A stretch of DNA of 8,332 bases from JASFTV01 sp050050615. GTDB taxonomy: Bacteria; Desulfobacterota; DSM-4660; Desulfatiglandales; HGW-15. How positions within the stretch are numbered: position 1 is the stretch's first letter; every line of letters starts with the position of its first letter. The notes under the pieces were generated by a model that was not told where the DNA came from, did not search any database, and saw only the letters and a program-made list of their open reading frames with translations. The translations under genes were made by a program, and so were the position numbers. Below are positions 1 to 6,193 of the stretch, piece by piece. The stretch covers positions 1 to 8,332 of the forward strand of contig JASFTV010000148.1 in NCBI GenBank assembly GCA_050050615.1. Direction: 5' to 3'.

Positions 1-290
1 CCAGAGGGCCTGTCATTGATGAAGTGGCCCTCCTTGAGGCGCTCCAGCAAAGAAAAATCGCGGGCGCTGGATTGGACGTATACGAAAATGAACCGGACCT
101 TACCCCCGGCCTGAAAGAGCTGGACAATGTTACCCTTCTCCCTCATGTGGGGAGTGCGACGCTGGAGACAAGGACCAAAATGGCCCGACTCGCTGCTGAG
201 AACCTTCTTGTCGGTCTGAGGGGAGAACGCCCTCCCAATTGTCTCAATTGCGAAGCCATAAAGAGGAAAAACCAGGTTACTCATCCCTGA
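1..290 (+). CDS. D-2-hydroxyacid dehydrogenase (glyoxylate/hydroxypyruvate reductase-like), C-terminal part
   Basis: This is the 3' end of a gene that begins left of the window; the reading frame starts at base 3 and gives 95 residues before the TGA at 288-290. The first codons read RGPVIDE, the motif that carries the catalytic arginine of NAD(P)-dependent D-2-hydroxyacid dehydrogenases. It is followed by GAGLDVYENEP, whose second Glu lies 29 residues after that Arg, as in the family, and by LLPHVGSAT with the catalytic His (codon at 144-146). Arg, Glu and His of the triad are therefore all visible. The protein ends about 47 residues after the His, so there is no C-terminal ACT domain as in many SerA proteins. 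This favours glyoxylate/hydroxypyruvate or another 2-ketoacid reductase; the exact substrate cannot be told from this piece. Its link to the Pho genes is probably only positional. Confidence 0.9.
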   Translation, partial: RGPVIDEVALLEALQQRKIAGAGLDVYENEPDLTPGLKELDNVTLLPHVGSATLETRTKMARLAAENLLVGLRGERPPNCLNCEAIKRKNQVTHP

Positions 291-298
291 GAGCTGCC

Positions 299-352
299 CT
301 AACAAAATCTTTACACAACCCTAACGAAATGCTAACGTGCCCATATTACATT
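299..352 (+). promoter_or_regulatory. Pho box (four 11-nt-spaced repeats) and -10 element of the phoB promoter
   Basis: Four 7-nt direct repeats lie at exact 11-nt steps: CTAACAA (299-305), TTTACAC (310-316), CTAACGA (321-327) and CTAACGT (332-338). This is one repeat per helical turn, as expected for tandem PhoB dimers on one face of the DNA. TACATT at 347-352, 8 nt after the last repeat, is a plausible -10; there is no separate -35, as usual for PhoB-activated promoters where the box replaces it. Transcription would then begin near 359, leaving a leader of roughly 240 nt before phoB. The same geometry recurs twice in front of pstS, which strongly supports the call. It implies positive autoregulation of phoBR. 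Confidence 0.85.
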
Positions 353-601
353 GGAATTACCAAAAATAGATGTTCAATGGTGAGGCGTATGTCCAGCGAA
401 GCTCCGCCTCAAACCGACGAGGCTTTTGCCAAGGATGGCCATTCCCCTCAAGGCGATATCTAATCCGACAAAAACCCTGCCCAGACCTGGCACGAACCGA
501 GATATTTTGCCTGGTCACATTGCCTCATAGTAGAGAGACAATTGACGTGCACGTGCTATTGCGCCAGGGCGGGCTTGACACAAATGTTAGGATCTTGAGC
601 T
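353..601 (+). other. Long non-coding leader of phoB
   Basis: No convincing gene lies between the predicted phoB promoter and the phoB start. Short open frames exist here (239-463 and 370-615), but they lack ribosome sites, have no recognisable protein features, and one runs into phoB in another frame. The leader holds a pair of alternative hairpins at 381-427 (listed separately) and the phoB ribosome site AGGA at 589-592. A TTGACA at 575-580 has no usable -10 upstream of the phoB start. Confidence 0.5.
381..427 (+). promoter_or_regulatory. Possible attenuator: two mutually exclusive hairpins in the phoB leader
   Basis: TGAGGCG (381-387) can pair perfectly with CGCCTCA (405-411) over 7 bp. 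The same central strand, GCCTC (406-410), can instead pair with GAGGC (419-423), forming a 5-bp hairpin followed directly by TTTT (424-427), like a small intrinsic terminator. The two folds exclude each other, which is the layout of an attenuator. The terminator-like stem is short and its T tract is only four bases, so this may be chance. No ligand-binding fold or leader peptide is recognised. Confidence 0.3.
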
Positions 602-1294
602 ATGAAGACAGCTAGAGAGAAGGTTCTTGTCGTCGACGATGAGGAAGACATCCTGGAATTGCTTCGATTCAATCTCTCGAAAGAGGGGTATCAGGTCGCT
701 TGCGCGGCATCGGGTGAAGAGGCTTTGAAGTCGATCCGATCCGATTTTCCAGACCTGATTTTGCTCGATCTCATGCTTCCGGGTATAGACGGCCTGGAGG
801 TCGCCAGGCGCCTGAAGAATGATCCCGACACCAAGAGCATTCCAATCGTCATGTTAACGGCCAAAGGGGAGGAGGCTGACGTCGTGGCTGGCCTGGAGCT
901 TGGGGCTGACGACTACATCACCAAACCGTTCAGCCGGAAGATTCTGGTGGCTCGATTGAGGGCGGTTCTGCGTAGGGGGGAGGGCGGGGAACCTGAGGAG
1001 AAATCGATTCTCACGATTCATGACCTTGTTATCCACCCTGGCCGTCATGAGGTGCGGATCAAGGGCAAACCGGTTCAACTGACCTTCACAGAGTTTGGGA
1101 TTCTCCATTTCCTGGCAAGAAAGGCGGGTTGGGTTTTCACGCGGTCTCAGATCGTGGATGCGGTACGCGGGGATGAGTACTTTGTTACGGATCGCTCCGT
1201 GGATGTTCAGATTGTGGGGCTGCGAAGAAAGTTAGGAAATGCTGGAAAGTACATTGAGACGGTCCGGGGGATCGGGTATCGTTTCAAGGAGTAA
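602..1294 (+). CDS. phoB: Phosphate regulon response regulator PhoB
   Basis: A 230-residue OmpR/PhoB-family transcription regulator. The receiver domain (about 6-123) has the acidic pair D12-D13, the phosphoacceptor D56 in LLDLMLPG, T86 in MLTAKG and K108 in YITKPF, so every residue needed for phosphorylation is present. The winged-helix DNA-binding domain (about 135-229) shows TFTEFGIL, the recognition helix DRSVDVQIVGLRRKLG (197-212) and the wing motif ETVRGIGYRF. The length matches the family. The ATG at 602 is the first start after an in-frame TGA (596-598) and has AGGA at 589-592. phoR follows after 3 nt, and a Pho box lies upstream, so the gene should be induced by its own product. Compared from memory with E. 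coli PhoB, the recognition helix reads Q-I-V-G where E. coli has H-I-R-R, which fits the different half-site seen here. Identity as PhoB is supported by the adjacent phoR and pst genes. Confidence 0.97.
   Translation: MKTAREKVLVVDDEEDILELLRFNLSKEGYQVACAASGEEALKSIRSDFPDLILLDLMLPGIDGLEVARRLKNDPDTKSIPIVMLTAKGEEADVVAGLELGADDYITKPFSRKILVARLRAVLRRGEGGEPEEKSILTIHDLVIHPGRHEVRIKGKPVQLTFTEFGILHFLARKAGWVFTRSQIVDAVRGDEYFVTDRSVDVQIVGLRRKLGNAGKYIETVRGIGYRFKE
1286..1291 (+). promoter_or_regulatory. Ribosome binding site of phoR, inside the phoB 3' end
   Basis: AAGGAG lies within the last codons of phoB, 6 nt before the GTG at 1298. It fixes the GTG as the phoR start and implies translational coupling of kinase and regulator. 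Confidence 0.8.
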
Positions 1295-1297
1295 GGC

Positions 1298-3073
1298 GTG
1301 GCAAAGAAGAAACGATTGCTGTGGCAGCTTTTTTTCTCATACCTGCTCATCACAATCGTTTCTCTCGTCGGTGTGACGTGGTATGCCTCCACATCTCTGA
1401 GGCAGTTCTTTCTCAAAGAGGTAAAAGGTGATCTTGAAGCGCGTGCCCGCCTCCTTGAGATTCAGATCCTTAAGTATTTCAAACCGCTGGACCAAGCGGC
1501 GATTGACTCCCTCTGCAAGAGAATAGGAAAGCCCGCCTCAACACGCATTACTGTCATCCTACCGAAAGGCACCGTCATCGGCGACTCTGATGAGGATCCA
1601 GCCAAAATGGATAACCATCTGGACCGGCCTGAAATCATGGGGGCGCTGCAAGGGATTTTGAGTTCATCCATAAGGTATAGCATGACGCTTCAAAAGAGGA
1701 TGATGTATGTGGCGGTGCCCCTTCAATTGGACAGCCGGACGGTCGCTGTCCTGCGCACCTCGATTCCGGTCGATGACATAGAGCATGCCCTAGGGCGTAT
1801 CCAGATCAAGATCGCCCTAAGCGGCCTCATTATCGCGGCATTTGCGGCCCTTCTCAGTTTCATCGTCTCGCATCGCATAAGGCGTCCGATTGATGAGATC
1901 AAGAAGGGGGCCGAGTGTTTTGCCCGCGGTGATTTTGAGTGCAGGCTCCCGGTCTCGGACATGGAGGAACTGGCGAGTCTTTCTGAAACCATGAACCTGA
2001 TGGCCGCAGAGCTCCAGGAGCGGGTCAATACCATCACGGAGCAACGAAATGAACTCGAGGCGGTGCTCTCCAGCATGGTTGAAGGGGTTATTGCGGTGGA
2101 CAGGGAAGAGCGCATCATCAACATGAACGATGCGGCGGCTCGAATCTTTGGATGTGATCCTTCAGGCGTGCAGGATCGCAGCATCCAGGAGGTCATAAGA
2201 CACCCGGACTTGCAGCGTTTTGCAAAGGATGCGCTATCCAGTGAGTCGCCTGTGGAAAAGGATATTGTACTTTATGCTGAAGAAGAGCGCATCTTAAACG
2301 GGCTAGGCACCGTTTTACGGGATGCGGAGGGGAATCGTGTGGGCGCTCTTATTGTGTTGAACGACGTCACGCGCCTGCGGCGCTTGGAGAATATCCGGCG
2401 GGAGTTTGTGGCCAATGTATCCCATGAGATTAAAACGCCCATTACAGCCATCAAGGGCTTCGTAGAAACCCTCCGCGAGGGTGCAGCAAGTAATTCCAAG
2501 GATGCCGAGCGTTTCCTAGATATCATCGGCAAGCATGCAGACCGTCTTGAGGCGATTATCGAGGATCTCCTCAGCCTCTCCAGAATCGAGCAGGAGGCGG
2601 AAAGAGAAGAGATTGTTCTCGAAGAGGGTCCAATCAGGGAAGTGCTTCTCACGGCGATTCAGGTCTGTCAGGCCAGAGCAGCGCCCAAGCAGATCCGCTT
2701 GGCCCTTTCTTGTGACGAGGACTTGCAAGCAAGAATCAACCCGGCTCTTCTCGAGCAGGCGGTGGTGAACCTTCTCGACAACGCCGTCAAGTACAGTGAT
2801 CCTGAAAGCTTGGTCACGGTGAGTGGCAGCACTCAAGGTCACGAAGTCATCATCAATGTGGTTGACCAGGGCTGTGGCATTGAAAAAAGGCACCTCAGCC
2901 GTCTTTTTGAGCGATTCTATCGGGTGGACAAGGCGAGAAGCCGGAAACTGGGAGGAACGGGATTGGGTCTCGCCATCGTCAAACACATTATGCAAGCGCA
3001 TGACGGCCACGTTTCTGTTGATAGTCAGCCCGGTAAAGGCAGCACTTTCAGCCTGCACCTTCCAAGATCATGA
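1298..3073 (+). CDS. phoR: Phosphate regulon sensor histidine kinase PhoR
   Basis: A 591-residue membrane sensor kinase that phosphorylates PhoB under phosphate limitation. Segments in order: a basic N-terminus (MAKKKR), membrane helix 1 (about 8-30), an extracytoplasmic domain of about 138 residues (31-168), membrane helix 2 (about 169-191), HAMP (about 192-245), PAS (about 250-360), HisKA with FVANVSHEIKTP and phosphoacceptor H376, and an HATPase domain with N box NLLDNAVKYS (N495), G1 DQGCGI (D523), the F box LFERFYRVD and G2 GGTGLGL (552-558). The gene is intact and all catalytic motifs are present. The sizeable outer domain resembles the longer PhoR type (as in Firmicutes and many deltaproteobacteria) rather than E. 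coli PhoR, which has almost none. It starts at GTG, 3 nt after phoB. The partner is PhoB; input from PstSCAB is expected through PhoU, probably at the PAS domain (family knowledge). Confidence 0.96.
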   Translation: MAKKKRLLWQLFFSYLLITIVSLVGVTWYASTSLRQFFLKEVKGDLEARARLLEIQILKYFKPLDQAAIDSLCKRIGKPASTRITVILPKGTVIGDSDEDPAKMDNHLDRPEIMGALQGILSSSIRYSMTLQKRMMYVAVPLQLDSRTVAVLRTSIPVDDIEHALGRIQIKIALSGLIIAAFAALLSFIVSHRIRRPIDEIKKGAECFARGDFECRLPVSDMEELASLSETMNLMAAELQERVNTITEQRNELEAVLSSMVEGVIAVDREERIINMNDAAARIFGCDPSGVQDRSIQEVIRHPDLQRFAKDALSSESPVEKDIVLYAEEERILNGLGTVLRDAEGNRVGALIVLNDVTRLRRLENIRREFVANVSHEIKTPITAIKGFVETLREGAASNSKDAERFLDIIGKHADRLEAIIEDLLSLSRIEQEAEREEIVLEEGPIREVLLTAIQVCQARAAPKQIRLALSCDEDLQARINPALLEQAVVNLLDNAVKYSDPESLVTVSGSTQGHEVIINVVDQGCGIEKRHLSRLFERFYRVDKARSRKLGGTGLGLAIVKHIMQAHDGHVSVDSQPGKGSTFSLHLPRS

Positions 3074-3092
3074 TCTCTCCCTATCCGATGAT

Positions 3093-3146
3093 CTCACCCA
3101 AAATTAATGTTTCTCTAATGGAAATCTAACAATCGCCTCTTAAGTT
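3093..3146 (+). promoter_or_regulatory. Distal Pho box and -10 element upstream of pstS (promoter P1)
   Basis: Repeats at exact 11-nt steps: CTCACCC (3093-3099), TTAATGT (3104-3110), CTAATGG (3115-3121) and CTAACAA (3126-3132). TAAGTT at 3141-3146 lies 8 nt after the last repeat, the same offset as at the other two Pho promoters. Predicted start of transcription is near 3153, giving a leader of about 150 nt that runs through the second Pho box. The first two repeats are more degenerate, so this box is probably weaker than P2. It begins only 20 nt after the phoR stop codon. Confidence 0.75.
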
Positions 3147-3223
3147 CTCCGTCATCCGATCTAGGGTAACGAACACCCTGTGGACCGGCCCATTAGGGGA
3201 AAGGGGGTGATGGCAGATGCGTA

Positions 3224-3277
3224 TTAACAATAAGCTCACACAATTCTAACAAAAATCTAACCATAGATGATTACGTT
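3224..3277 (+). promoter_or_regulatory. Proximal Pho box and -10 element of pstS (promoter P2)
   Basis: Four repeats at exact 11-nt steps: TTAACAA (3224-3230), CTCACAC (3235-3241), CTAACAA (3246-3252) and CTAACCA (3257-3263). The -10 candidate TACGTT (3272-3277) follows after 8 nt. Transcription would begin near 3284, about 20 nt before the pstS ATG and just upstream of a strong ribosome site. This is probably the main phosphate-responsive promoter of pstSCAB-phoU. Confidence 0.85.
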
Positions 3278-3293
3278 ATCGACTCAGGTAAAA

Positions 3294-3298
3294 GGAGG
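3294..3298 (+). promoter_or_regulatory. Strong ribosome binding site of pstS
   Basis: GGAGG, extended upstream to AAAGGAGG, stands 6 nt before the ATG at 3305 in an A-rich context. It is the strongest Shine-Dalgarno site in the window, fitting the need for far more binding protein than membrane subunits. Confidence 0.85.
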
Positions 3299-3304
3299 AA
3301 AAAA

Positions 3305-4123
3305 ATGAAATCAAAGAGTTTTTTGGTTCTAGCGATTGCAGTGACCTTATGTTTTACAGGCAGTCTGGTCTGGGCGGGAAATGTTGTCATTAAAGGGTCC
3401 ACCACGGTTCTTCCCATAGCCCAAAAGGTGGCTGAAGCCTATATGAAGCAGAACCCGGACGTGAGAATCTCCATTTCGGGGGGTGGCTCGGGAAATGGTA
3501 TTAAGGCCCTTATCGACGGTTCCACCCACATTGCGGACAGTTCGCGATTTATCAAGAGCAAGGAAGTAAAACTGGCGGTGGAGAAAGGCAGCTACCCCGT
3601 GCCTTTCGCTGTCGCCTATGACTGCATTGTTCCTGTAGTACACCCGAGCAATCCGCTGAGCAATATTTCCATGATGCATCTGAAGAGGATCTACATGGGC
3701 CAGATTAAGAACTGGAAGGAACTTGGTGGGCCGGACGCGCCCGTCGTGGTGATCTCCCGAGATACCTCTTCCGGGACCTATGAGGTGTGGCACAAAAAGG
3801 TGCTTGAAAAGGAGAGAGTCTTTCCAGGCGCCCTTCTCCAGGCCTCTAACGGGGCCGTTGTCCAGGCTGTTGCAAGGAACAAGAATGCCATGGGTTACAT
3901 CGGCCTCGGCTATCTGTCGCCGGGGGTTAAGGCTCTTAAGGTCAACAGTATCGTGGGATCTGAGGAAACAACCCTGAGTGGCACATATCCTATCAGTCGA
4001 CCCCTTTACATGTTTACGGCAGGCTGGCCAAAGGGCGATGTCCTCAAATTCATCAACTTTGTCATCCACCCTGAAAAGGGCCAAAAATACGTAGCAAAAT
4101 CAGGTTATGTGCCTCTTTATTAA
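3305..4123 (+). CDS. pstS: Phosphate ABC transporter substrate-binding protein PstS
   Basis: A 272-residue exported phosphate-binding protein. The N-terminus has a basic start (MKSKS), a hydrophobic core (6-21) and a likely signal peptidase I site VWA-GN after residue 24; Cys16 is not in a proper lipobox, so a soluble periplasmic protein is more likely than a lipoprotein. The mature part shows the phosphate-binding elements of the family: GSTTVLPIAQ (31-40), SGGGSGNGIKALIDG (58-72), IADSSR (76-81), AYDCIVPVVH (104-113) and SRDTSSGTYE (151-160). It is shorter than E. coli PstS and resembles the compact type found in many Gram-positive, archaeal and deltaproteobacterial genomes. It is preceded by two Pho boxes and followed, after a stem-loop, by pstC. 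The open frame is intact. Confidence 0.96.
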   Translation: MKSKSFLVLAIAVTLCFTGSLVWAGNVVIKGSTTVLPIAQKVAEAYMKQNPDVRISISGGGSGNGIKALIDGSTHIADSSRFIKSKEVKLAVEKGSYPVPFAVAYDCIVPVVHPSNPLSNISMMHLKRIYMGQIKNWKELGGPDAPVVVISRDTSSGTYEVWHKKVLEKERVFPGALLQASNGAVVQAVARNKNAMGYIGLGYLSPGVKALKVNSIVGSEETTLSGTYPISRPLYMFTAGWPKGDVLKFINFVIHPEKGQKYVAKSGYVPLY

Positions 4124-4137
4124 TCTGTTAGGTTCGT

Positions 4138-4187
4138 AGAACATGGAGTGGCGTCTCTCTTCTTGTCTGGAGGGCGCCCCGTGTTCT
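4138..4187 (+). promoter_or_regulatory. Strong stem-loop between pstS and pstC
   Basis: In RNA, 4138-4146 (AGAACATGG) pairs with 4179-4187 (CCGTGTTCT) over 9 bp with one G-U. After a 3-nt bulge (AGT, 4147-4149), GGCG (4150-4153) pairs with CGCC (4175-4178), extended by about three weaker pairs; the loop is about 14-15 nt. No T tract follows, so it does not look like a full intrinsic terminator. By analogy with hairpins behind binding-protein genes in other ABC operons, it probably protects the pstS message from 3' decay or causes partial termination, which raises PstS over PstCAB. It begins 15 nt after the pstS stop codon. Confidence 0.7.
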
Positions 4188-4243
4188 CAAAGGGCAAATC
4201 ACGGGTGGTTATGAACTGAGGCTGAGGGAACAGAGAAAAGAAA

Positions 4244-5155
4244 ATGCGGAACAGAACTGAAAGCGGGATGAAACGGCGACGGGTTGAACGATGGATTCGA
4301 TTGTTGTTTCTTGTTGTGGCCCTTGCCTCAATCATCACACTCTCCCTCATTGTATTGTTCCTCTTTATGGAGGGCCTTCCCATTTTCAGCAAAGTCTCCG
4401 TGAGTGATTTTATTTTCGGAAAATACTGGTACCCCACAGACGATGCCCCGGATTTTGGAATCTTTCCGCTTATTGTGGCCTCGCTGGCTGTGACGGCCGT
4501 CGCGTCAGCAATCTCTATTCCTTTGGGGGTGATGACCGCCCTCTATCTTGCTGAGGTCGCATCAGCACGGCTGCGGGAATGGGTCAAGCCGGTTGTTGAG
4601 CTTTTGGCAGCCCTGCCTTCCGTGGTGATCGGTTTTTTTGGCATGGTGGTTGTGGCGCCTTTTCTCCAGGAGATGTTCAATCTTGCCACGGGCCTCAATC
4701 TCTTTAATGCCGCATTGATGCTGGGCTTTATGTCCATACCCACCATCTGCAGCATCTCTGAAGATGCGATCTTCAGTGTCCCCACGGAACTCAAGGAGGC
4801 CTCAATGGCCTTGGGTGCAACCCACTGGGAAACGATCTGGCGCGTGATCATTCCCGCATCCATCTCCGGCATCTCAACGGCGGTTATCTTGGGTATGTCC
4901 AGGGCGATCGGCGAGACCATGGTGGTCCTCATGGTTGCGGGGGGTGCTGGCATGATCCCTACGTCGTTGTTTGATCCGGTAAGGCCCATGCCTGCGAGCA
5001 TCGCGGCGGAAATGGCGGAAGCCCCTTTCAGGGGGGATCACTATTACGCCCTATTCGCAACGGGTATTGTGTTGTTTGTGTTCAGCTTGCTCTTCAATCT
5101 GGTGGCGGATTATATGTCAAACAAATACAGGCAGGTGGGGGCTGCAACGCTGTGA
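4244..5155 (+). CDS. pstC: Phosphate ABC transporter permease PstC
   Basis: A 303-residue inner-membrane subunit of the phosphate importer. It has a basic N-terminus, a first membrane helix (about 18-42), an outer loop of about 30 residues, then helices at about 72-102, 116-141, 153-172, 205-232 and 266-290. The cytoplasmic EAA loop, which contacts the ATPase, is EASMALGATHWETIWRVIIP (185-204) with the conserved Glu, Gly and Pro. ALPSVVIGFFG (123-133) and SRAIGETM (219-226) are typical of PstC/PstA. The start is not fixed: ATG 4244 has only a weak purine-rich site (GAGAAAAG at 4233-4240), and ATG 4268 would shorten the protein by 8 residues. PstC is separated from pstS by 120 nt and followed by pstA after a 73-nt gap (58 nt to the alternative TTG). 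Confidence 0.95.
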   Translation: MRNRTESGMKRRRVERWIRLLFLVVALASIITLSLIVLFLFMEGLPIFSKVSVSDFIFGKYWYPTDDAPDFGIFPLIVASLAVTAVASAISIPLGVMTALYLAEVASARLREWVKPVVELLAALPSVVIGFFGMVVVAPFLQEMFNLATGLNLFNAALMLGFMSIPTICSISEDAIFSVPTELKEASMALGATHWETIWRVIIPASISGISTAVILGMSRAIGETMVVLMVAGGAGMIPTSLFDPVRPMPASIAAEMAEAPFRGDHYYALFATGIVLFVFSLLFNLVADYMSNKYRQVGAATL

Positions 5156-5217
5156 TAGAGATGGGTATGGGCAACTTTGCGAGGGGGCAGGTATTGTGGG
5201 ACGAAGATGATGATTGG

Positions 5218-5223
5218 AAAGGA
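5218..5223 (+). promoter_or_regulatory. Ribosome binding site deciding the pstA start
   Basis: AAAGGA stands 5 nt before the ATG at 5229. A TTG at 5214 is in the same frame, but this site would lie inside the reading frame starting there, so ATG 5229 is preferred. Confidence 0.7.
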
Positions 5224-5228
5224 CGACG

Positions 5229-6179
5229 ATGAACGAGACAGTCGCCGGGAAGATTCCATATGATGAGATTCCCTGGGGTGTAGAGGTTAAGCGTGAGAGG
5301 AGGGTCCGTATGGACTTGGGACAAGCTCTCCAGCGCCGACGGAAGGTTATGCAAACGGTCCTATTTGGATTTTTTAGGTGTTCTGCTGCGATCAACGGCC
5401 TCGCCCTGATGATCATCGTCTATTTCCTGGTGGCAAAGGGATGGCGCGCAATCAACTGGACCTTTCTGACCCAGCCGCCCATGGAGTCCATGACCAAGGG
5501 GGGCATTCTTCCCTGCATCGTGGGAACCCTGTGTCTGAGCCTGGGTGCCATCCTGGTGGCCCTTCCCATCGGGGTGGCTTCCGCTATCTATCTCCATGAG
5601 TATGCGAGGTCGGGACGGGTCTTACGGATGATTCGGCTGGGCATCAATAATCTCGCAGGCGTCCCTTCCGTGGTCTTCGGTCTCTTTGGCCTTGCCTTTT
5701 TTGTGGTCTATATGAAAATGGGTGTCAGCATCCTTGCCGGTGCTCTCACCTTGGGGGCTCTTACCCTGCCTGTCATCATCGGCTCTGCCGAGGAGGCTCT
5801 CAGGGCGGTTCCGGATACTTACAGAGAAGCTTCTCTGGGTCTCGGGGCTACCAGGTGGCAAACCATCTACAGGGTGGTTCTGCCTGCGGCGCTACCCGGT
5901 ATTCTCACAGGCGCGATTTTGGGGATCAGCAGGGCTGCCGGAGAGACGGCCCCAATCATGTTCACCGCAGCCGTCTTTTTCACGCCATCGCTTCCATCTT
6001 CTCTATTTGATGAGATCATGGCGCTTCCCTATCACATCTATGTGCTTGCGACAGCGGGCACGGAGATCGAGGCGACCCGACACCTCCAGTATGGCACAGC
6101 GCTCGTGCTCATTGTGCTGGTTCTTGGGCTGAACCTTGTGGCCATTATTTGTCGCGCTCGCCTCCGGAAGAAAAGGTGA
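5229..6179 (+). CDS. pstA: Phosphate ABC transporter permease PstA
   Basis: A 316-residue inner-membrane subunit that pairs with PstC to form the phosphate channel. The N-terminal 42 residues are hydrophilic and charged (KRERRVRMD at about 21-29), followed by membrane helices at about 45-69, 95-122, 143-163, 166-186, 222-248 and 288-308. The EAA loop REASLGLGATRWQTIYRVVLP (199-219) has the expected Glu, Gly and Pro. GVPSVVFGLFG (144-154) and SRAAGETAPIM (234-244) are PstA signatures; the APIM after GET separates it from PstC. The cytoplasmic N-terminal tail is somewhat longer than usual but there is no extra domain. An upstream in-frame TTG (5214) would add 5 residues and is less likely. pstB starts 14 nt after the stop. 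Confidence 0.95.
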   Translation: MNETVAGKIPYDEIPWGVEVKRERRVRMDLGQALQRRRKVMQTVLFGFFRCSAAINGLALMIIVYFLVAKGWRAINWTFLTQPPMESMTKGGILPCIVGTLCLSLGAILVALPIGVASAIYLHEYARSGRVLRMIRLGINNLAGVPSVVFGLFGLAFFVVYMKMGVSILAGALTLGALTLPVIIGSAEEALRAVPDTYREASLGLGATRWQTIYRVVLPAALPGILTGAILGISRAAGETAPIMFTAAVFFTPSLPSSLFDEIMALPYHIYVLATAGTEIEATRHLQYGTALVLIVLVLGLNLVAIICRARLRKKR

Positions 6180-6182
6180 CGT

Positions 6183-6188
6183 GGGGAG
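6183..6188 (+). promoter_or_regulatory. Ribosome binding site deciding the pstB start
   Basis: GGGGAG lies 5 nt before the ATG at 6194 and just after the pstA stop (6177-6179). In-frame GTG codons at 6188 and 6191 overlap or touch this site, and an earlier start at 6149 would lie inside pstA, so ATG 6194 is chosen. Confidence 0.7.
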
Positions 6189-6193
6189 TGGTG

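Noticed and set aside
575..580. TTGACA as a -35 box of a second phoB promoter.
   Set aside because: A -10 at normal spacing would overlap the phoB start codon, and no good hexamer is there.
239..615. Two short plus-strand open frames between the dehydrogenase gene and phoB (239-463 and 370-615).
   Set aside because: No ribosome sites, one overlaps the dehydrogenase end and the other runs into phoB in another frame, no protein-like composition, and the first covers the Pho box.
2516..3058. A 180-codon minus-strand frame opposite the kinase domain of phoR.
   Set aside because: Shadow of conserved coding sequence; phoR motifs on the other strand explain the open frame.
3210..3226. A five-codon frame ATG...TAA behind a G-rich stretch upstream of pstS, as a leader peptide.
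   Set aside because: Too short to judge, overlaps the first repeat of the proximal Pho box, and has no associated attenuator structure.
3347..4084. A 245-codon open frame on the minus strand opposite pstS.
   Set aside because: It is the antisense shadow of an intact, well-recognised pstS; the translation has no family features or start signals.
4125..4131. CTGTTAG, a Pho half-site on the minus strand after pstS.
   Set aside because: No partner repeat at 11-nt distance on either side; a single 7-mer is expected by chance.
6149..6193. An earlier start for pstB that would overlap pstA by 31 nt.
   Set aside because: The added residues are unlike PstB N-termini, and a good ribosome site (6183-6188) points to ATG 6194.
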